From Epiperipatus broadwayi (lineage: Eukaryota > Onychophora > Udeonychophora > Euonychophora > Peripatidae), in assembly GCA_028023455.1 (NCBI GenBank), contig JAQFVV010012403.1, positions 1,054,001 to 1,118,000 on the forward strand: 64,000 bases of DNA, read 5' to 3'. The notes under the pieces are model-generated. The model was not told the origin of the DNA and did not search any database. It saw only the letters and a program-made list of their open reading frames with translations. Position 1 is the stretch's first letter. The number at the start of each line of letters is the position of its first letter. This document shows positions 1 to 12,899 of this stretch, piece after piece. A program made the position numbers and the translations under genes.

Positions 1-1639
1 GCCAGACGGTTAAGTAAAAAAAAAGTAATTCTCTCATATTTAAATAAATAATTTTTATCGTAGAAAAGTTTTTATCGTAGAAAATATTTGCAATCAGAAT
101 ATTTTTAACTATGAGTGACTTGTAAATTCACTTATATATAAATCTTATTAACTATCATGGTAATAAGTGCCCCTCTTGATAAGGAACTTTTTGTGCGGGG
201 GAGGGGGGGTAACCTTCATACTTACATGCGGTGACTCTGATGAGAGACAATCAAAATTATTTGCTAGTTAGGAAAAAAATATTGTTCTGAATGCGATTAC
301 TATTGATGAATGAGAATCGATTTTTGACATCATCTAAAGATATATTGTTATTGATCCCATATAACAAAGCTAAAAAAAGTTTGTTTGAGATTTTTTTACA
401 CTTGACGTTTAAACTATGGTTAATGAATTCTGATGTTAAATATGTATCAAAAAAGGATAAATTATCTTTCCTTATTAATACGCATAAGAAAAAAACTTGC
501 GATGAATTTTATCTCTAACAATAATTTCAAAATATATATATTGTATACTTTAAGAATTTACGCTTCGTTAGCGACACTGTTAGAATTTTCTCATTTTTAA
601 TATTCAGAACCAAGCAAAGGATTAGAGAATAGATGGTTAATTTGATAACTCGTTAAACATCTGAGCGAAGTAACTGTAATAAACAATTTTGACTTTTCTT
701 TAAATAAAACATTTTCTGATACACCTTTTTTTTCTGGATTATTTTTTAGATTCCCTGGTGAGTATTTAAAAGCTGTCCAATTTAAAAATATTTCATTTCA
801 CGTTCATAAATAATTTAATTTTAAATGTGACTTTTAAAAAAATATATATATTTTTTCTTTTTTGTAATTTGACTTAAATGCATATCTCCGAAATATTTTA
901 AACTTTAATTGCTTAGTTTAATTTAATTGTTTATTTATTTCTAATACATTTAGAAATAATAATGGTTATTATAATTAGTCGATGTTTACTTGTTAATTTC
1001 ATTTTGTCCTTAATTTAAAACGAAATGTTTTTCACTGTTGTTTTAGGAATAATAAAATTTTCCCAAGGCACTGTGTGGATTGATTTTAATTTCTTTGATT
1101 GTTTGGTTCAGACTGGTATAAAGTGCCTACAATGTATACAAAAGTTTGACGACGTTAGGGTTGAAATAAAAAATAGTTTCAATAAAAACAAGTGCTTTGA
1201 GCAATATCAGAATATAGAATGACAGAAAGTATAGATTGTCATTAGTTTGTCACTCAGGGAGAGTCTGAGAGTTCGAAATGGCTTAGAGTGCTTTTATTAG
1301 TAAACTAATATACATTTTAAATAAAGCAGAATTATAAATGTAGTTATTTATTTAAAGAAACAAATGAATAAATAAAAAATTACTAGGAAAAGAAAGAAGA
1401 AAGACTATAAAAATATAAATTATCATAATAAATTTAAATCTGTCTGATTCCTGTATTCCTTTCATCATATTTTGCTTCTTATTTTAATAGTCATAAAAAT
1501 ATTACTAGTAAATTATCATGTTTTAAATAAGGTATCCGGATACAATCGTAAAATAAAATCAAATACCTCTCATATATATATGAATGTGAGTACGTAAATG
1601 CATAGGTAAGCTTTATAAATAAGTTATATGGAAATCATT
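1..1639. other. AT-rich non-coding stretch
   Basis: No gene or recognised repeat seen. The two open frames here (75 and 65 codons) have no recognisable motif and a composition dominated by AT-rich codons. A G-run lies near 197-210. Confidence 0.55.
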
Positions 1640-1875
1640 AAAAAATTAAAAGGCGGAAGTAGAGCTGGACTGGATATATTGCTAGATGGACAGTTGAAGT
1701 TTTAAATGGAATCCCAAGAGATTTAAAAGATCTAGAAAGAGTCTATATGGAAGATGGCCTCATGAAATAAGGAAGTTTAGTTGATGTGATAAATAAGGTG
1801 ATGTATAAGAAACTAAAAAGAAGAGAAATAAATTAAACTTGGAGTGACCTTCATTGTGGATTGAAAATGGTTGGA
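1640..1875 (+). pseudogene. RTE-like LINE 3' coding relic
   Basis: A decayed C-terminal end of a non-LTR retrotransposon polyprotein. One frame reads RWTVEVLNGIPRDLKDLER, followed after stops by VDVINKVMYKKLKRREIN and TWSDLHCG. This follows the usual C-terminal layout of RTE/CR1-type LINEs (a P..W.D.I segment, then a basic A.DR..W segment). Copies at 25590, 35067 and 35930 share the same arrangement and help to recognise it. Stops and probable frameshifts make it non-functional. The match is by motif order, so the clade is uncertain. Confidence 0.55.
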
Positions 1876-3018
1876 AATTACAATGAAGCTATGTAGATCG
1901 CAACTATTATTATATAAAACTTTGATTGCTGATTTTGCATGATTATATGTGTTCAGGTCTCTAACATAGCTGAGAAAATAAGTTTTATTTAAAACGTATA
2001 TAATTAGCATAAAAGATTGTGTTTTTTTTTATATTAAATGTTTGCAAGAGAGCATTGGGATTTATTCTGATATATATATGTGTGTGTGTGTGCGTGTAAA
2101 TCTATTCTAAGCAAAGTCTGAATACATTACTAAGATAATTCTCAAGTAACATTCCTAAATAATCATTTAAATGAGCAACTAAAAATCAAAGCGATAATCT
2201 TTTATATGTCAAAATCAATTCGCATTGATATAACAAAAAGTGGGCTTTAGTTACAAGTTTCTTTAAATAGTTCTTTAGGGACCTAGTTTGTGAACTATCT
2301 TATTAATATATTGGACTTGCTTGTTCTAGGAATACATTTATATTTTTAACATTATATATATTTGACAAGCAATAAAACTATTTATTAGAATATATATGTA
2401 TGTGTGGTAAATAATGTTAAAAGGAGGTTACCTTGACAACAGTTTGAAATTGTTGATTGTTGATGATATTGGAATTGTCTAAGTGTTGACTGGTTTTTAA
2501 TGATATACGTGTGTGTATTTAAAGATGAAATTCTACATTGCTACAAAATGTATAACATCTGGAATAACTGCCAACTATATTAATGCAAGCAACACTTCAT
2601 AGAAACAATGCAATCTATAAGACAGAAAATAAATAAATCAACTTCTATCTGTAAACCATATATGTATATAAAATCATTGTTGCAGAAATGAATTAATTTT
2701 CTATCTGCTTTGTACATTGTATTGATATTATGGTGCACTGCAATAACATAGCAGATTCTAGATAATTTATCATTCCAATTTATATACACAAAACCAGAAT
2801 TAAATAGCTTTATAGGGCATTACTGTTGCAACAAACTGTAAAAAGAAAATTATTTATTTTGTAATTAACTGCTGGTTATAACATTTTAAATAAATTTTTC
2901 TTTCTTATTGTATCACATTACGATGTACCAAACTATGTTGGAAAATATGCAAGATACCAGCAATATGTTTTTGCTTTAGTTAGTCAAATGGCTTACATGT
3001 ATAATCTTGTAGGCCAAT
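1876..3018. other. AT-rich non-coding stretch
   Basis: Holds a short TA/TG microsatellite near 2070-2096. No gene or repeat boundary recognised. Confidence 0.5.
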
Positions 3019-3580
3019 AAACATCACATAATCACCATTTCCTATGCTTGCATATAACTGTTATTAAAACAGGCAAAACTCTCTATATGTATTGCCACTC
3101 AGTGCAAGCCAGAGTAATCAATAGATTCCAGAAGGCTTGTGCATAAAATCCTCATCTAGTGCCTACTCATCCAATATCCCTAGATTAGTTTCTGGCTTGT
3201 GGTGGCTATGGTTATTAAAGAACCAAAGTCACCAAAATGTATAAGTACTGAACTGAGTTCAGACCTATATGACTATATAAGCTAATGAGCTTGGATTGAA
3301 AATATTACAGTATTTTCAATTTAAGACTCATAGTTTTGTAGTTAAGTAGAGATAAAAGGTGGCTTCTGGAGGGTTGCATTAGATCATAAGATCTAAATGC
3401 TGTGCTCTCAGATCCAAGGCTCTTTACTGATGAAAGCCAAAAGCCAGAAACTAGTCTGGGGATATTGGATGAGTAGGCACTAGATGGGGATTTATGCACA
3501 TGCCTTCTGGCATCCATTGATTACTCTGACTTGCACTGAGTGGCAATACGTACAGAGAGTTTTGCCTGTTATAATCTTTT
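3019..3580. mobile_element. Family A foldback repeat (copy A1)
   Basis: An inverted-repeat element. The left arm (about 3062-3202) is the reverse complement of the right arm (about 3437-3577), separated by about 230 bp. The arms share an outer block ending in aggcaaaactctc and an inner block with the 3' half of a hammerhead ribozyme. The right half keeps a complete hammerhead on the plus strand. The left half keeps only the GAAA/stem III/stem I side on the minus strand (3169-3202) because it switches to spacer sequence before CUGAUGA. The spacer is the reverse complement of the spacer in copy A4 (29965-30335), so it belongs to the element. No protein is encoded; it must be non-autonomous. Confidence 0.8.
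3412..3470 (+). ncRNA. Type I hammerhead ribozyme, family A (A1)
   Basis: Core CUGAUGA at 3427-3433 and GAAA at 3447-3450 are intact. Stem III is the self-complementary ACUAGU (3450-3455), followed by C17 at 3456, so predicted cleavage is 3456/3457. Stem I pairs UCUUUA upstream of the core with UGGGGA downstream (with wobbles), then an internal loop, then AUCCAA (3412-3417) with UUGGAU (3465-3470). Stem II is weak: AGC against GCC leaves two good pairs, and positions 10.1/11.1 are an A-A mismatch, as in the other A copies. The loop-less stem III implies activity as a dimer, as known for short-stem-III hammerheads. Activity has not been tested. Confidence 0.75.
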
Positions 3581-6072
3581 AGGTAAGACAATGAGGGAAT
3601 TATCTCAGGTATAAAATTAAAATAGGCATCAAAATGGGATCCAATGTTTAAATATATATATATATTTATTAAATTATTAGCAAAAATATCTAAATAAAAT
3701 TTTAAAATATGATTTTGGGACATTTTTATATAATAAATACCCATTCTCTTTCAATCCTAAGAAAAGTTAACAAACCACTTTAAATGAATTCTAATACTCT
3801 TTTCAGTAAATTGTGCTTGCAGGTATAAAAATTGATTACCCACATATTTAATAGCTATAACATGAAATTGGATAGAGAAAAGTGGGTAAAAGTAATCACA
3901 ATGAAAATAAAAGATAAAGATATTGCTGTAAGTTTTTTAATAATATATTTACATTTATCAATATCACAACTCTTTGGCATGCATGAAGTATAAGTATGAA
4001 GTCATGATTAATGCTGTAAAAAAGTAAAGAGACTGAAAGGCATGAGACCATGAAAAATTCAGTAGTTAATATTTACATCAAACTTCTTGTTCCAGTCATA
4101 GTTTGCAACCACTATTAATCATTAAGATTGGCAGTAGACATTCTTTTATGTAGATTTGAGTCAGTTATTTATATAAATAATTATATATTAACAAACATGC
4201 TCTTAGTTGTACTGAATTGTGATAATCAAAGATGGTGGCATTTAACTGGATCTCATGTGGATTGTTGAAAAAGTGCAATCAAAGATTGTTGATCTTTCTA
4301 ATCATATTGGTTGTTCATGATTTTGTTGAAATGTATAAAAAGAGACCAGTTGCCACTAGATTAAAATGGATCATTTGTCTTAGTTCTTAATTATAACTCA
4401 TACCATTAAAATATGGATCCTCAAAACAGCTAATTGAATAATAATAAATAGATGAATTTCAGATGGGTAGCTGTCAGAGAATAACCTAATTTCCTGTATT
4501 ACTCCCAGGATTAACATGTCTACTTCAGAACAACATAAGATCAACAAGAGGCTAGCAATGTTGCTGAAGAAACAAATAATAGCATATTTTGGCACATAAA
4601 AAAGACCTAACACTATAAATAAGCATAAATGTGTCATTGCCTAAAAAATGGAATGCCACTGTCTATGTGGTCACTTTTTAATGTAATATACAGATTAGTT
4701 AAGACATGTTTTAAAAGTTATATGTAAACCAAAACAATGAGGTGTGATGGAAAATTGTGGCATGATTCACATAACACCACTGCACTTTTTTGAGGATTAT
4801 AAATTAAAATAATGATAAATAATACATAGTAAAATAAAATTTTTGTCAAACGGTATGCCATATTTTGTATACATGTCTGATCAAGTCATAACTTTGCTTA
4901 AGTCAATAGAAGATCAAGGAACTAGGTATTGTTTTATTATGATATCTAAAGTAAAATTATTTGATGAAATAAGTGCAATACTGGCAATTAGATTTACTCA
5001 TGATCTGATTTATAGACTATGAAAGTACAAGACATATAATTTCATTACATTTGGCCCAAATACTATTGTTAAACTACGAGTCTATGTATGAATTCAATAC
5101 CATAAGAGCATATGACAATGAGATTTGACAGATCAAGATAGAATGGAATAATTCTTACATTCAGTGTCTAGACATAATTTTAATAAGTACTCACCGTGGT
5201 GTTGGTATCCAAAAATACATAATATGTCCATCCATTACTAAATTTGTATCTATGACTACATAATAGATTTTCAATTTATATTTTTGTGTGTGGGTTTTGT
5301 CAGAAAACTCATTGATCTTTTTAGTAAAATATTTGAATACTCACATGAATTTAGATATAAAAGTTTGACTTTACTATTGTAATGATTTCAGATCATTTCT
5401 TGTGTTTCTGTTACATTGTGTTCAATCTCTCAATTGCAAATTTGCTAACTCTAATCATCCATTGTTATCAGTTTTATAATCCCATGTAAAAGATTAAAAC
5501 AATTTTAATTTAAATTAACACAAACTACAATTTTGTGATGCAGTGAGAGATTCTAAATGAAATAAAGTAACAAACAAAAATTATCTTTAATAAACTAATC
5601 AGTATGGAGGTTGCAGTTGACCTATTTCAAACTCATCATTGTTTATCACATGGAAAAATTTTCAAGTTATTTTGTGGCCACCAAAGTCAGAACGGTAAAC
5701 AAAAAGGTAAATAATTTTAATTTTTTAATATTCTTCTGTTTCTATAACTTTTGTTAAACAAAATTGTATAAAATTCATTTTCTTTTAATTTACAAATTTT
5801 ATTTCATGGTTCAAAACCAGTTTGAGAAAAAGTGGGGCCTGGTGCAATGTTTTTATGCAGAAAGGGGCTCTTTTTCACATGATAAAATCTCTTAGATACT
5901 TTTCTAAAAAGTTGTCTTACTTGCAATACAGACATACTAAATTGCACAAATACTTACAATATATAAATAATTACTTATTTAATATAAATTATAAATTCAA
6001 TTTTGTGCAATTGTATTGAATCAATATTTTATATTAAAATACAAATATATTATATATAGTTTAAACTAGGTG
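3581..6072. other. AT-rich non-coding stretch
   Basis: No gene found. Open frames are below 100 codons and low in complexity, with no recognised motif. A (TA)n tract lies near 3651-3665. No clear repeat boundaries. Confidence 0.5.
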
Positions 6073-6428
6073 TAATTAGAGGGGATTTGAACCCAGACTT
6101 TTAAGCTTTCTTTAGTGATTCACTCTATTTTATAGAATCAATACACACAACCACATACATGCAAAAAAGATAAATGATTTCCAATATGTGTATTTCATGC
6201 TAAACTAGCACTCATCAGTTGGTTTGTATCTTCCACACACATATATAATTAATGCTCAGTTTACATTAAGATAGTAAATCTTCAAACTTTAATAGACAGG
6301 CCATGATATACGTATATTGGAGATCATTTATCTTTTTCCACATATATGTTGTGGTATGTATTGGTTATATAAGATAGAGTGGATGACTAAAAGGAGTTGA
6401 AAGTCTGGGTTCAAATTCCCTCTAATTA
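6073..6428. mobile_element. Family B foldback repeat with tRNA-like ends (B1)
   Basis: A 356-bp inverted repeat. The left end reads taattagaggggatttgaac; the right end carries the reverse complement (ggttcaaattccctctaatta). Both ends contain a Pol III B-box-like GGTTCAAATYCC on the outward-reading strand, as in the 3' part of a tRNA. The left half has a minus-strand hammerhead (6181-6222). The right half keeps only the stem III/stem I side (atatacgtatattgg near 6308) and has lost the CUGAUGA side. No coding capacity. Related to 21809-22157. Confidence 0.75.
6181..6222 (-). ncRNA. Hammerhead ribozyme, family B (B1)
   Basis: On the minus strand CUGAUGA (6212-6218) and GAAA (6193-6196) are intact. 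Stem II is GUGCU/AGCAU with a five-base loop (G10.1 pairs with U). Stem I closes with CCAA/UUGG at the two ends. Stem III, self-complementary in sister copies (AUACGUAU), is AUACACAU here and so has mispairs. Predicted cleavage follows AUA just before UUGG. Probably weak or inactive because of stem III. Confidence 0.65.
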
Positions 6429-7190
6429 AATCATTATTTAAAAAAATAAAATAATTAAAAGCAAAAAAATACATTTTGTTTTGTTCAATGTTTTATTGTG
6501 AATCTGTTAATAACATTGACCTAATTTAATTTTTTTTTTTTTTTTTTACAAATTCCGATTTAATAGATAGAAATGCTAATAAAGAGAATTGTTCTTGACT
6601 TATGCTGATTTCATATTAACATGATCAGAACACTGTGAAACATATAGATATACAGATTATACCTAATGAAAAATTTGCATTACCATATAAACAGTGCTTC
6701 TACGGTTGCATTATTTCACATGTGATATAAATCTTAGGACCTACAAATTACAGCGCTTTTGGACAAAAATAAAATGTTTTAGCAAGTGATAAAATATTTT
6801 ATTTTTTGATTTTCGCAAAAGACATAGATCATGCAGTCCCAGGACCTTGATGAATGTGACACCTTGTGCCATCGCACCACCCTCGGATTAGCTCTGTGCA
6901 ATGGAGAAGAGGGATTGGAATTTAACTTGCACAAAGGTGCTTCTTATCCACTCAGCAATTCTGCAAGAATAAATAGTGAGACAGCAAATTATTCGATTTT
7001 CTATGAAAATCTATCACTATCACTCAAAATTGATGTTTGCTTTTAAATAAATAACTCAAATACTATGTGCACACATAAAATATCGCTTCACATTATTTCC
7101 CCTTTAGCTAGAGTATACTTTAAATATTTTGTTTGTTTCCGTCTTTATCCCAAGTGTAAAAATAAACAAATAGCGACCTGCTTTAGAGAA
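6429..7190. other. Non-coding stretch with one unexplained 71-codon frame
   Basis: A T-run lies at about 6531-6548. The plus frame 6831-7046 is locally richer in GC than its surroundings and has a less biased protein composition (starts MQSQDLDECDTLCHRTT). I recognise no family and see no clear splice signals, so I do not call a gene; it could be an old exon or a repeat fragment. Confidence 0.35.
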
Positions 7191-7400
7191 ATATTATTGA
7201 TGTAATAAAGGTGCAGTGATGAATTTCAGAAAGAAGAGTTTTCTGTTGAAGAAATTAAAAGATAACATTGTAAAATATCATATAAACAGAAAAATGAATC
7301 AGCATGTTTTATATGAGGATATATTTGTGGTTCAAAAATTGGTTTTGTATACTTCTTGCAAAACTCATTTTTAGAAGTTTCGCTCTCCTAATCTTGTGCG
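7191..7400 (+). pseudogene. LINE C-terminal zinc-finger relic
   Basis: One frame reads FQKEEFSVEEIKR, then after a stop ESACFI, a stop, and GYICGSKIGF. This parallels the relic at 60545-60990 (FQKENFFAKDIKK ... CSICRYICGSWISL) and the usual C-terminal end of a LINE family with a C..C....C.SR.GL.SH zinc finger. Stops inside the motif show it is dead. Only the last ~70 codons remain. Confidence 0.6.
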
Positions 7401-9006
7401 TATGTGTGTGTGAATGTACGATTCGAAATGGTCGTTCTCGTTTACGAATGGCTGCTTATTATTAGAAGTAGTATTATTAGTGTGTCTGGTTTTAAACAAA
7501 ATAATATGGAAAATGACTTTAAATTTTTATGATTGAATACATAATATACTCATCTGGATGAAGAAAGCTAAATTTCTCATTTAGAATGGAACGGAAAAAT
7601 ATTCAACTACAAAATCCATAACTGGAACTTTGTTAAAAGATGATTCACATCTTTTTTTAAAACTGTAGATGCATCGATGAGAACATTTTAATACCACTTT
7701 ACAAAAGTACATTAATTTTTCTATATAACTGAAATTACAACAAATAACAACAAAAATTATACACCTTAGATTCATGGTATCCCAATTTTTCAGTTCTGTA
7801 TTTCTGGGTACATTAGTAAATTTTATGAAACGATAAAAATCTAAGCTACATAACTATTTGAGAAAGTCTATAATTAAGCAAGATATACAGTTTACAAACT
7901 GACTAGATATTCCAATTATGTTTTTATGTAATTAATATTTTTGGAAATAATTAATGTTAATAAAATCCTTCTGTATGATTCTTATATCTTGAAAACTCTT
8001 TAATCAAAAAAGCAGTCTTCCATTCTGGTATTAATGAATTTGTACAAAGTAAAGTTTGTATATCCCATGTACCTATATTTAGGGGGGAAATTATGCTATT
8101 TACCTTTAATATCCACTTTGAATGGGATAGGCTAATTTGGAGTTTTTTTTTATTAAGTAGATAGATACTAGAGAATATTATTTTCCCTAGTCTATCAGAA
8201 TACATTTTGTAGTGTGATTCAAATATTAGTTACTCAAGAAATGTTGTGACATTCAAACACTAAAAGTAATAAATTATAACTATGATCCAGGATACCTCTA
8301 CCACATTTAACTCTCATTTTATTTCAACTATTGTGTCAATATAATGATTTGCTTTGAAAATAAATTTTGTCAAAAGACACCCAATTGTTCAAAATACTGT
8401 CTTGAATTAGAGCATTAGCTTACTTTGAAAACATAGTAGAATTCATTTTCCTTGAACTTAGTTGTGTTGATATTTTACAATAAGGTTTTGAGGAATATTC
8501 TGCAGAAATAAAAGTTTTTTTATGCCAATAATAAAGACTATCTTTACAAGTTATGCAGTTAAATCGAATCTGTACAGAATATAACTATTCACCTTATCTT
8601 TTAGTCATGTTGCTTGACTGATATTGAAATACATAAGAACTTACTCTGTATTTAATACTGCTTCCCCCCAAAAAATATTCAACTTAGCAAATACTTTAGA
8701 TGCTATTTTGTGGGTAGACACTATTAGTTAGAGAGTGAAAGTCCAGGGTAATCTTGCTCTATCAGTTAAAGAATTCCTGTTCAAAGATTTCTTGCAGTAA
8801 TTCAAATATGTTAATGTCATATGACCTAAACAAAGAATTATTCCTTTCTGTATATTGAAACCTATTCACAGAACAACCAAATTCAAAAACATTAGTAAGA
8901 TAATTCACAAACCAGATTTACAATTAAATATTTATCAAAGCCAATTTATTTGTCCAATGAAAAATGATCTTACTATGTAACAAAGGAAATCAGATAAAAG
9001 TAGTCT
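7401..9006. other. AT-rich non-coding stretch
   Basis: No gene or confident repeat seen. Short minus-strand frames (64 and 82 codons) look like background. Confidence 0.5.
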
Positions 9007-9116
9007 TTTTTTTTCTTTATATGTCATAGCATCGGCCAGGACGCGAACCCACAACTGTCTGAAACCAACTACTTGCTTGCAAGGCAGTTGCGATGACCTC
9101 TCGGCTAACAATGCCT
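9007..9116 (-). mobile_element. tRNA-derived SINE (copy 1)
   Basis: The minus strand has a tRNA-like body at 9029-9114: an A-box-like TTAGCCGAGAGG, an anticodon-loop-like CTTGCAA, a B-box-like GGTTCGCGTCC and acceptor-like GCATTG/CGATGC ends. It continues into GCTATGACAT and an A-rich tail (T-run at 9007-9015 on the plus strand). A ~14-nt excess between the anticodon and T arms excludes a functional tRNA. It shares the tail layout with 46805-46899 and 59739-59843. Confidence 0.7.
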
Positions 9117-9850
9117 GACTTGTCTTTAAGGTCATTTTTAAGCATTGATACACGAATGCATTATTTATAAATTTATTTAAATGATTCTTTGATAATCTGG
9201 TTTGAATAATCATAATCATATTTTTAGATTTGGTTATTTCCAAATAGATTTATATTATCAGTGTCATATGTTTGTTAGCTTTAATTTTTCACAGACTTTT
9301 TATATTTATATTTTGTGAGTTTAAATGTTTTTAACTTTAATTTTAAAGTTTTGTATTGATTTTTTCCAAAAGTTTTTGTATAGTAAATATGTTATAAGAC
9401 TTATTGTTTGAAGACTCATTTTAAGAAAAAGATTTGTTCTGTAAGTTTCTTTTTACAGTTTAAGATCCAATTAAATATAATTGGTTTTCTAAAAATTTAT
9501 ATACATTTAATATGTTTTTTTCTTATTTAAGGCATTAAATGAAGAAATATTTTTACTTCTGCACTTAATTTTTGACATTTGATGCTCTTCATATAAAAAA
9601 TTATTACAACTTATATATATTATTGCATTATTAATTCTACTTTAAGATTTATTGTCTATAAATGTTTAATTTTATTTTTAAATACTATTGTTTGATTGTG
9701 AGATAAATATAATCAAATACTAAGAACCATGAAAGTTGTATTATTGTTTTCTAATGTTACCACAGAACATTAAATATAACTAAGATGAATCTTAAAACAT
9801 TAAATTTAATTTTTCATATCGACTTGAATAGAGTTTATAGCAAAATTAAA
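9117..9850. other. AT-rich non-coding stretch
   Basis: Nothing recognised. Very low complexity and T-rich. Confidence 0.5.
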
Positions 9851-10043
9851 TTATTTGGTTGTATTCTCATCCTTGGTGTTCGCCCTAAGATGGCGTTGAT
9901 GCTAATCAAAAACATATACATATAACGATTGCAGGCCAGACCTAAATGATCGATTTGATCTAAAAAGATCTGATTTATTAGATTTGTAATAAAATATTCT
10001 ACTAACTAATACTATTATATGATGTTAGTTTTTTTAATTTTTG

Positions 10044-10570
10044 TAAATGTTTATTAATCTTATCTTGTTTTTGAGTTTGTGTTTGTGTGTGTGTGTGTCT
10101 TTAAAGTTATGGTGTTTTTCAATTTTTTTTTTTTTTGACTTTACATGTGTCTTTTTAAAGTTACGGTCTTTTTTTTTTGCAAGAGTAAATCAATAATTTT
10201 ATTCAAAAGCAAGACGTAATAAGTAAATGTTTATTAATCTTATCTTGTTTTTGAGTTGTTGTGTGTGTCTTTAAAGTTACGGGGCTTTTTCGAATTTTTT
10301 TTTTTTTTTGGACTTTAGGTGTGTCTTTTTAAAGTTATGGTATTTTTTTTGCAAGAGTAAATCAATAATTTGATTCAAAAGCAAGACATAATAAATCAAT
10401 GTTTATTAATCTTAGATTGTTTTTGAGTTTGTGTGTGTGTGTATCTTTAAAGTTATGGGGCTTTTTCTCATTTTTTTTTGGGACTTTGAGTGTCTTTTTT
10501 TTTAAAGTTATGGTATTTTTGGTCAAGAGTAAATCAATCATTTTATTAAAAAAGCAAGAGGTAATTCTAA
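10044..10570. repeat. Three tandem units of ~175-180 bp
   Basis: The anchor gtttattaatcttatcttg recurs near 10049, 10229 and 10400 (third copy cttagattg). Each unit holds a TG microsatellite, ctttaaagttayggt, a T-run and gcaagagtaaatcaataatt. The block lies inside the TIR element. Confidence 0.85.
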
Positions 10571-10599
10571 ATCTATCAAAAGTAACGTAATTTACATAC

Positions 10600-11135
10600 T
10601 ACAATTTAGAATTGATACCCGACTACTATTAGTAAGGACCGTCATTAAAAGACTCAATTGAAAAATGATACCTGACTAATTTCCGTTTTCTTTTTTGGGG
10701 GACAGTAATGAATCAGAAAATGGATTGTTTTTGTTAAGCCTGTCTATATAAAAAGGGTGCCATTATTGAAATACTAAATTTAAAAATGATAGCTGACTAA
10801 TTTGTGTTTCTTTTGACAGTAATTAATCAGAAAGTGGGTTTCTTTTTTTTTTGGTAAATCTTGTGTATATATAAAAACAAACAAACCGTAATTCAAAGAC
10901 TCCATTGAAAAAAATCAAACCCCGTTGAATTTGCTTTTTTTTTTAAAGACAGTAATTAATCAGGAACTGTGTTGTTTTTGTTAGTGTGTAGATATAAAAA
11001 CTAATCTTATTTTGAAATAATAAATGTAACAAAACAAAAAAAAAATAATACCCAACTAATTTTATTTTTCGGACAAGTAATTCTTAATAATTAGACAGTG
11101 GGTTGTTTTTGTTTGTGCATATATATAGCAAAAGT
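10600..11135. repeat. Four degenerate tandem units of ~115-130 bp
   Basis: The anchor gacagtaattaatcag (with changes) recurs at about 10701, 10815, 10948 and 11071. Each is preceded by a tgatacccgactaattt-like block and followed by gtgggttgtttttgtt and a tatataaaaa motif. It is a second array, unrelated to the first. Confidence 0.75.
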
Positions 11136-11724
11136 AACTGGTCATGGATGAATTCTCGCAAAAACGGTACTTTTCGCGTGATCCTTTATTTTTTTTCCCT
11201 TTTGCACCCTTAAAAGCAATTTTTGAGGGTTACTCCTTCATAATGGAATCTTCAGGACATTATTACTAAACTTACAACAGTAAAGTAAGTTACAGCACAG
11301 TAAAAAAATAGACGTCTTATCAAATTTTAAAAAACTATGACTGCTTCAAAGACACACACTCTCACACGAAACTACAGAGAAAATAGATATTCTACTATTA
11401 CAAGAAAATGATGAACAAAATCGACTACTATGGCAGCTAATCAAGGCATTTCTTTCTCTTTGCTTTTAGCATAGAAAAAAAAGCCATAACCGGCAGCGTC
11501 GGGAACTCTTTCTGTGTTTTATCATAAAAAGAAGTCTCTTTGTGTTGGCTTCTGTCGCTCTCACTTCCTCCATCCAACATAACCTGAGAACTTTTCTGTG
11601 TTTATAATGTAGAAAAATTCCTCTTTGGTTGGGTGAAGGCCGGTGAAATGGTATATTTCTAGAAATTTACCTAGAAGTAGCAACATCTTAAGGCGAACAC
11701 CAAGGATGAGAAAACAACCAATTA

Positions 11725-12899
11725 TTTTATTAGCATAATTATTATTAAAATATTTTTAAAACTATATAAAGTAATGAAAGTTTTTAAAGGTGTTAAAATA
11801 TCACAATTATATTGAGAAATAAAAACAACTCACTGAGTCTTTGCTAATATTAAAAGTAAAGGTTTTTTGTCTCAATTTTCAATGTTTCACAAAATATTAG
11901 CAATTATAAAAATAAAATAAATTTTGTAATTCTCATTAAAAATATTATTAAAAAATTGAAAAATATTTAAAACAAAAAAATTACCTTTGAAAGTGAATAA
12001 ACACTTATTTTTTCCCTATACAAGCATTTCAAAAAATATTCCATTGAATTGTGTCCAGAACTAAAGTTGTTTTTAATTCCTTAATTAAACTTGACATCTA
12101 AGAACAAAAGTAACAAATTATAAATTCATTAAATTGTTAAACAGTACAAAATCATCACAGATATGAAACCAATATAAACCAAATATGGCAGCCAACACCA
12201 CTCCAGTTCTGAATTATAGAAGATTTTTATATTTTGTTATATGTGTACACATTTTGATATATAAATATATGAACTGACACAAAAAATTTCATGTACTTTT
12301 TTTTTTGTTATTTAAACTTGATAAACTTCTAATTCTGATCAATGTGTAAAATATATTACTAAAACAATCACTTATTTCCATCATTGCTTAAAATTCTTAA
12401 TATAGGCAATATTTGTCATTTAAAAATCTGGCTGGTTTATCTTGTAGTAATAGTTTGTAAACAAGTCTTTTGAGGGAAAGTTTTATCTACTATTAGTGAC
12501 ATGTGATGACATAGTAATTAGCATATTTGTGTGCCATGCCTATGATGTAGGCACAGGGTCTCAGCCAAAAAAATTTTGAAAATGTTTTCAGATTACAAAT
12601 TAGATTATGGTTTTTTCCCCAGGTGGTCAGCTTAAAACTAATACAATAACTGATGTAATAGTAGTTGGTGTGTGGATATCTAGAAAGTAAAAACTTTACA
12701 ATGACCTGGATTGTCAGGTGAATGGTGTTATAATATAATGATAAAATTTGAGTTGTTTGTGTCATTATTCCTACAGATCCTATAACACATTTAAGTAAGA
12801 AGTATCCAGATTTTATTTTCAATACAATTTATCTTTTTTAAAAAATAAAAATTAAGGACATTTATTTCTTCTAAAAAAATGTGTTGAAAAAAAATATAA
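11725..12899. other. AT-rich stretch
   Basis: A minus frame of 109 codons (12493-12822) lies here. Its protein is rich in I, Y and T and shows no recognised motif; I treat it as chance. Confidence 0.45.

Larger units (their letters stand above)
9851..11724. mobile_element. 1.87-kb TIR element filled with tandem repeats
   Basis: Terminal inverted repeats of about 40-50 bp. The left end (9851-9900) contains tctcatccttggtgttcgcc; the right end (about 11680-11724) contains its reverse complement ggcgaacaccaaggatgaga. Between them lie two tandem-repeat blocks (10044-10570 and 10600-11135) and about 550 bp of unique sequence. No transposase is visible, so the element must be non-autonomous. I could not fix a target-site duplication, so the superfamily is open. 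Confidence 0.75.

Noticed and set aside
231-265. CUGAUGA followed by a short stem and AAAAU, possible hammerhead
   Set aside because: G12 is absent, stem II has two pairs only, no stem I pairing and no repeat copies.
12493-12822. 109-codon minus frame
   Set aside because: No recognised motif and biased composition; not supported as a gene.
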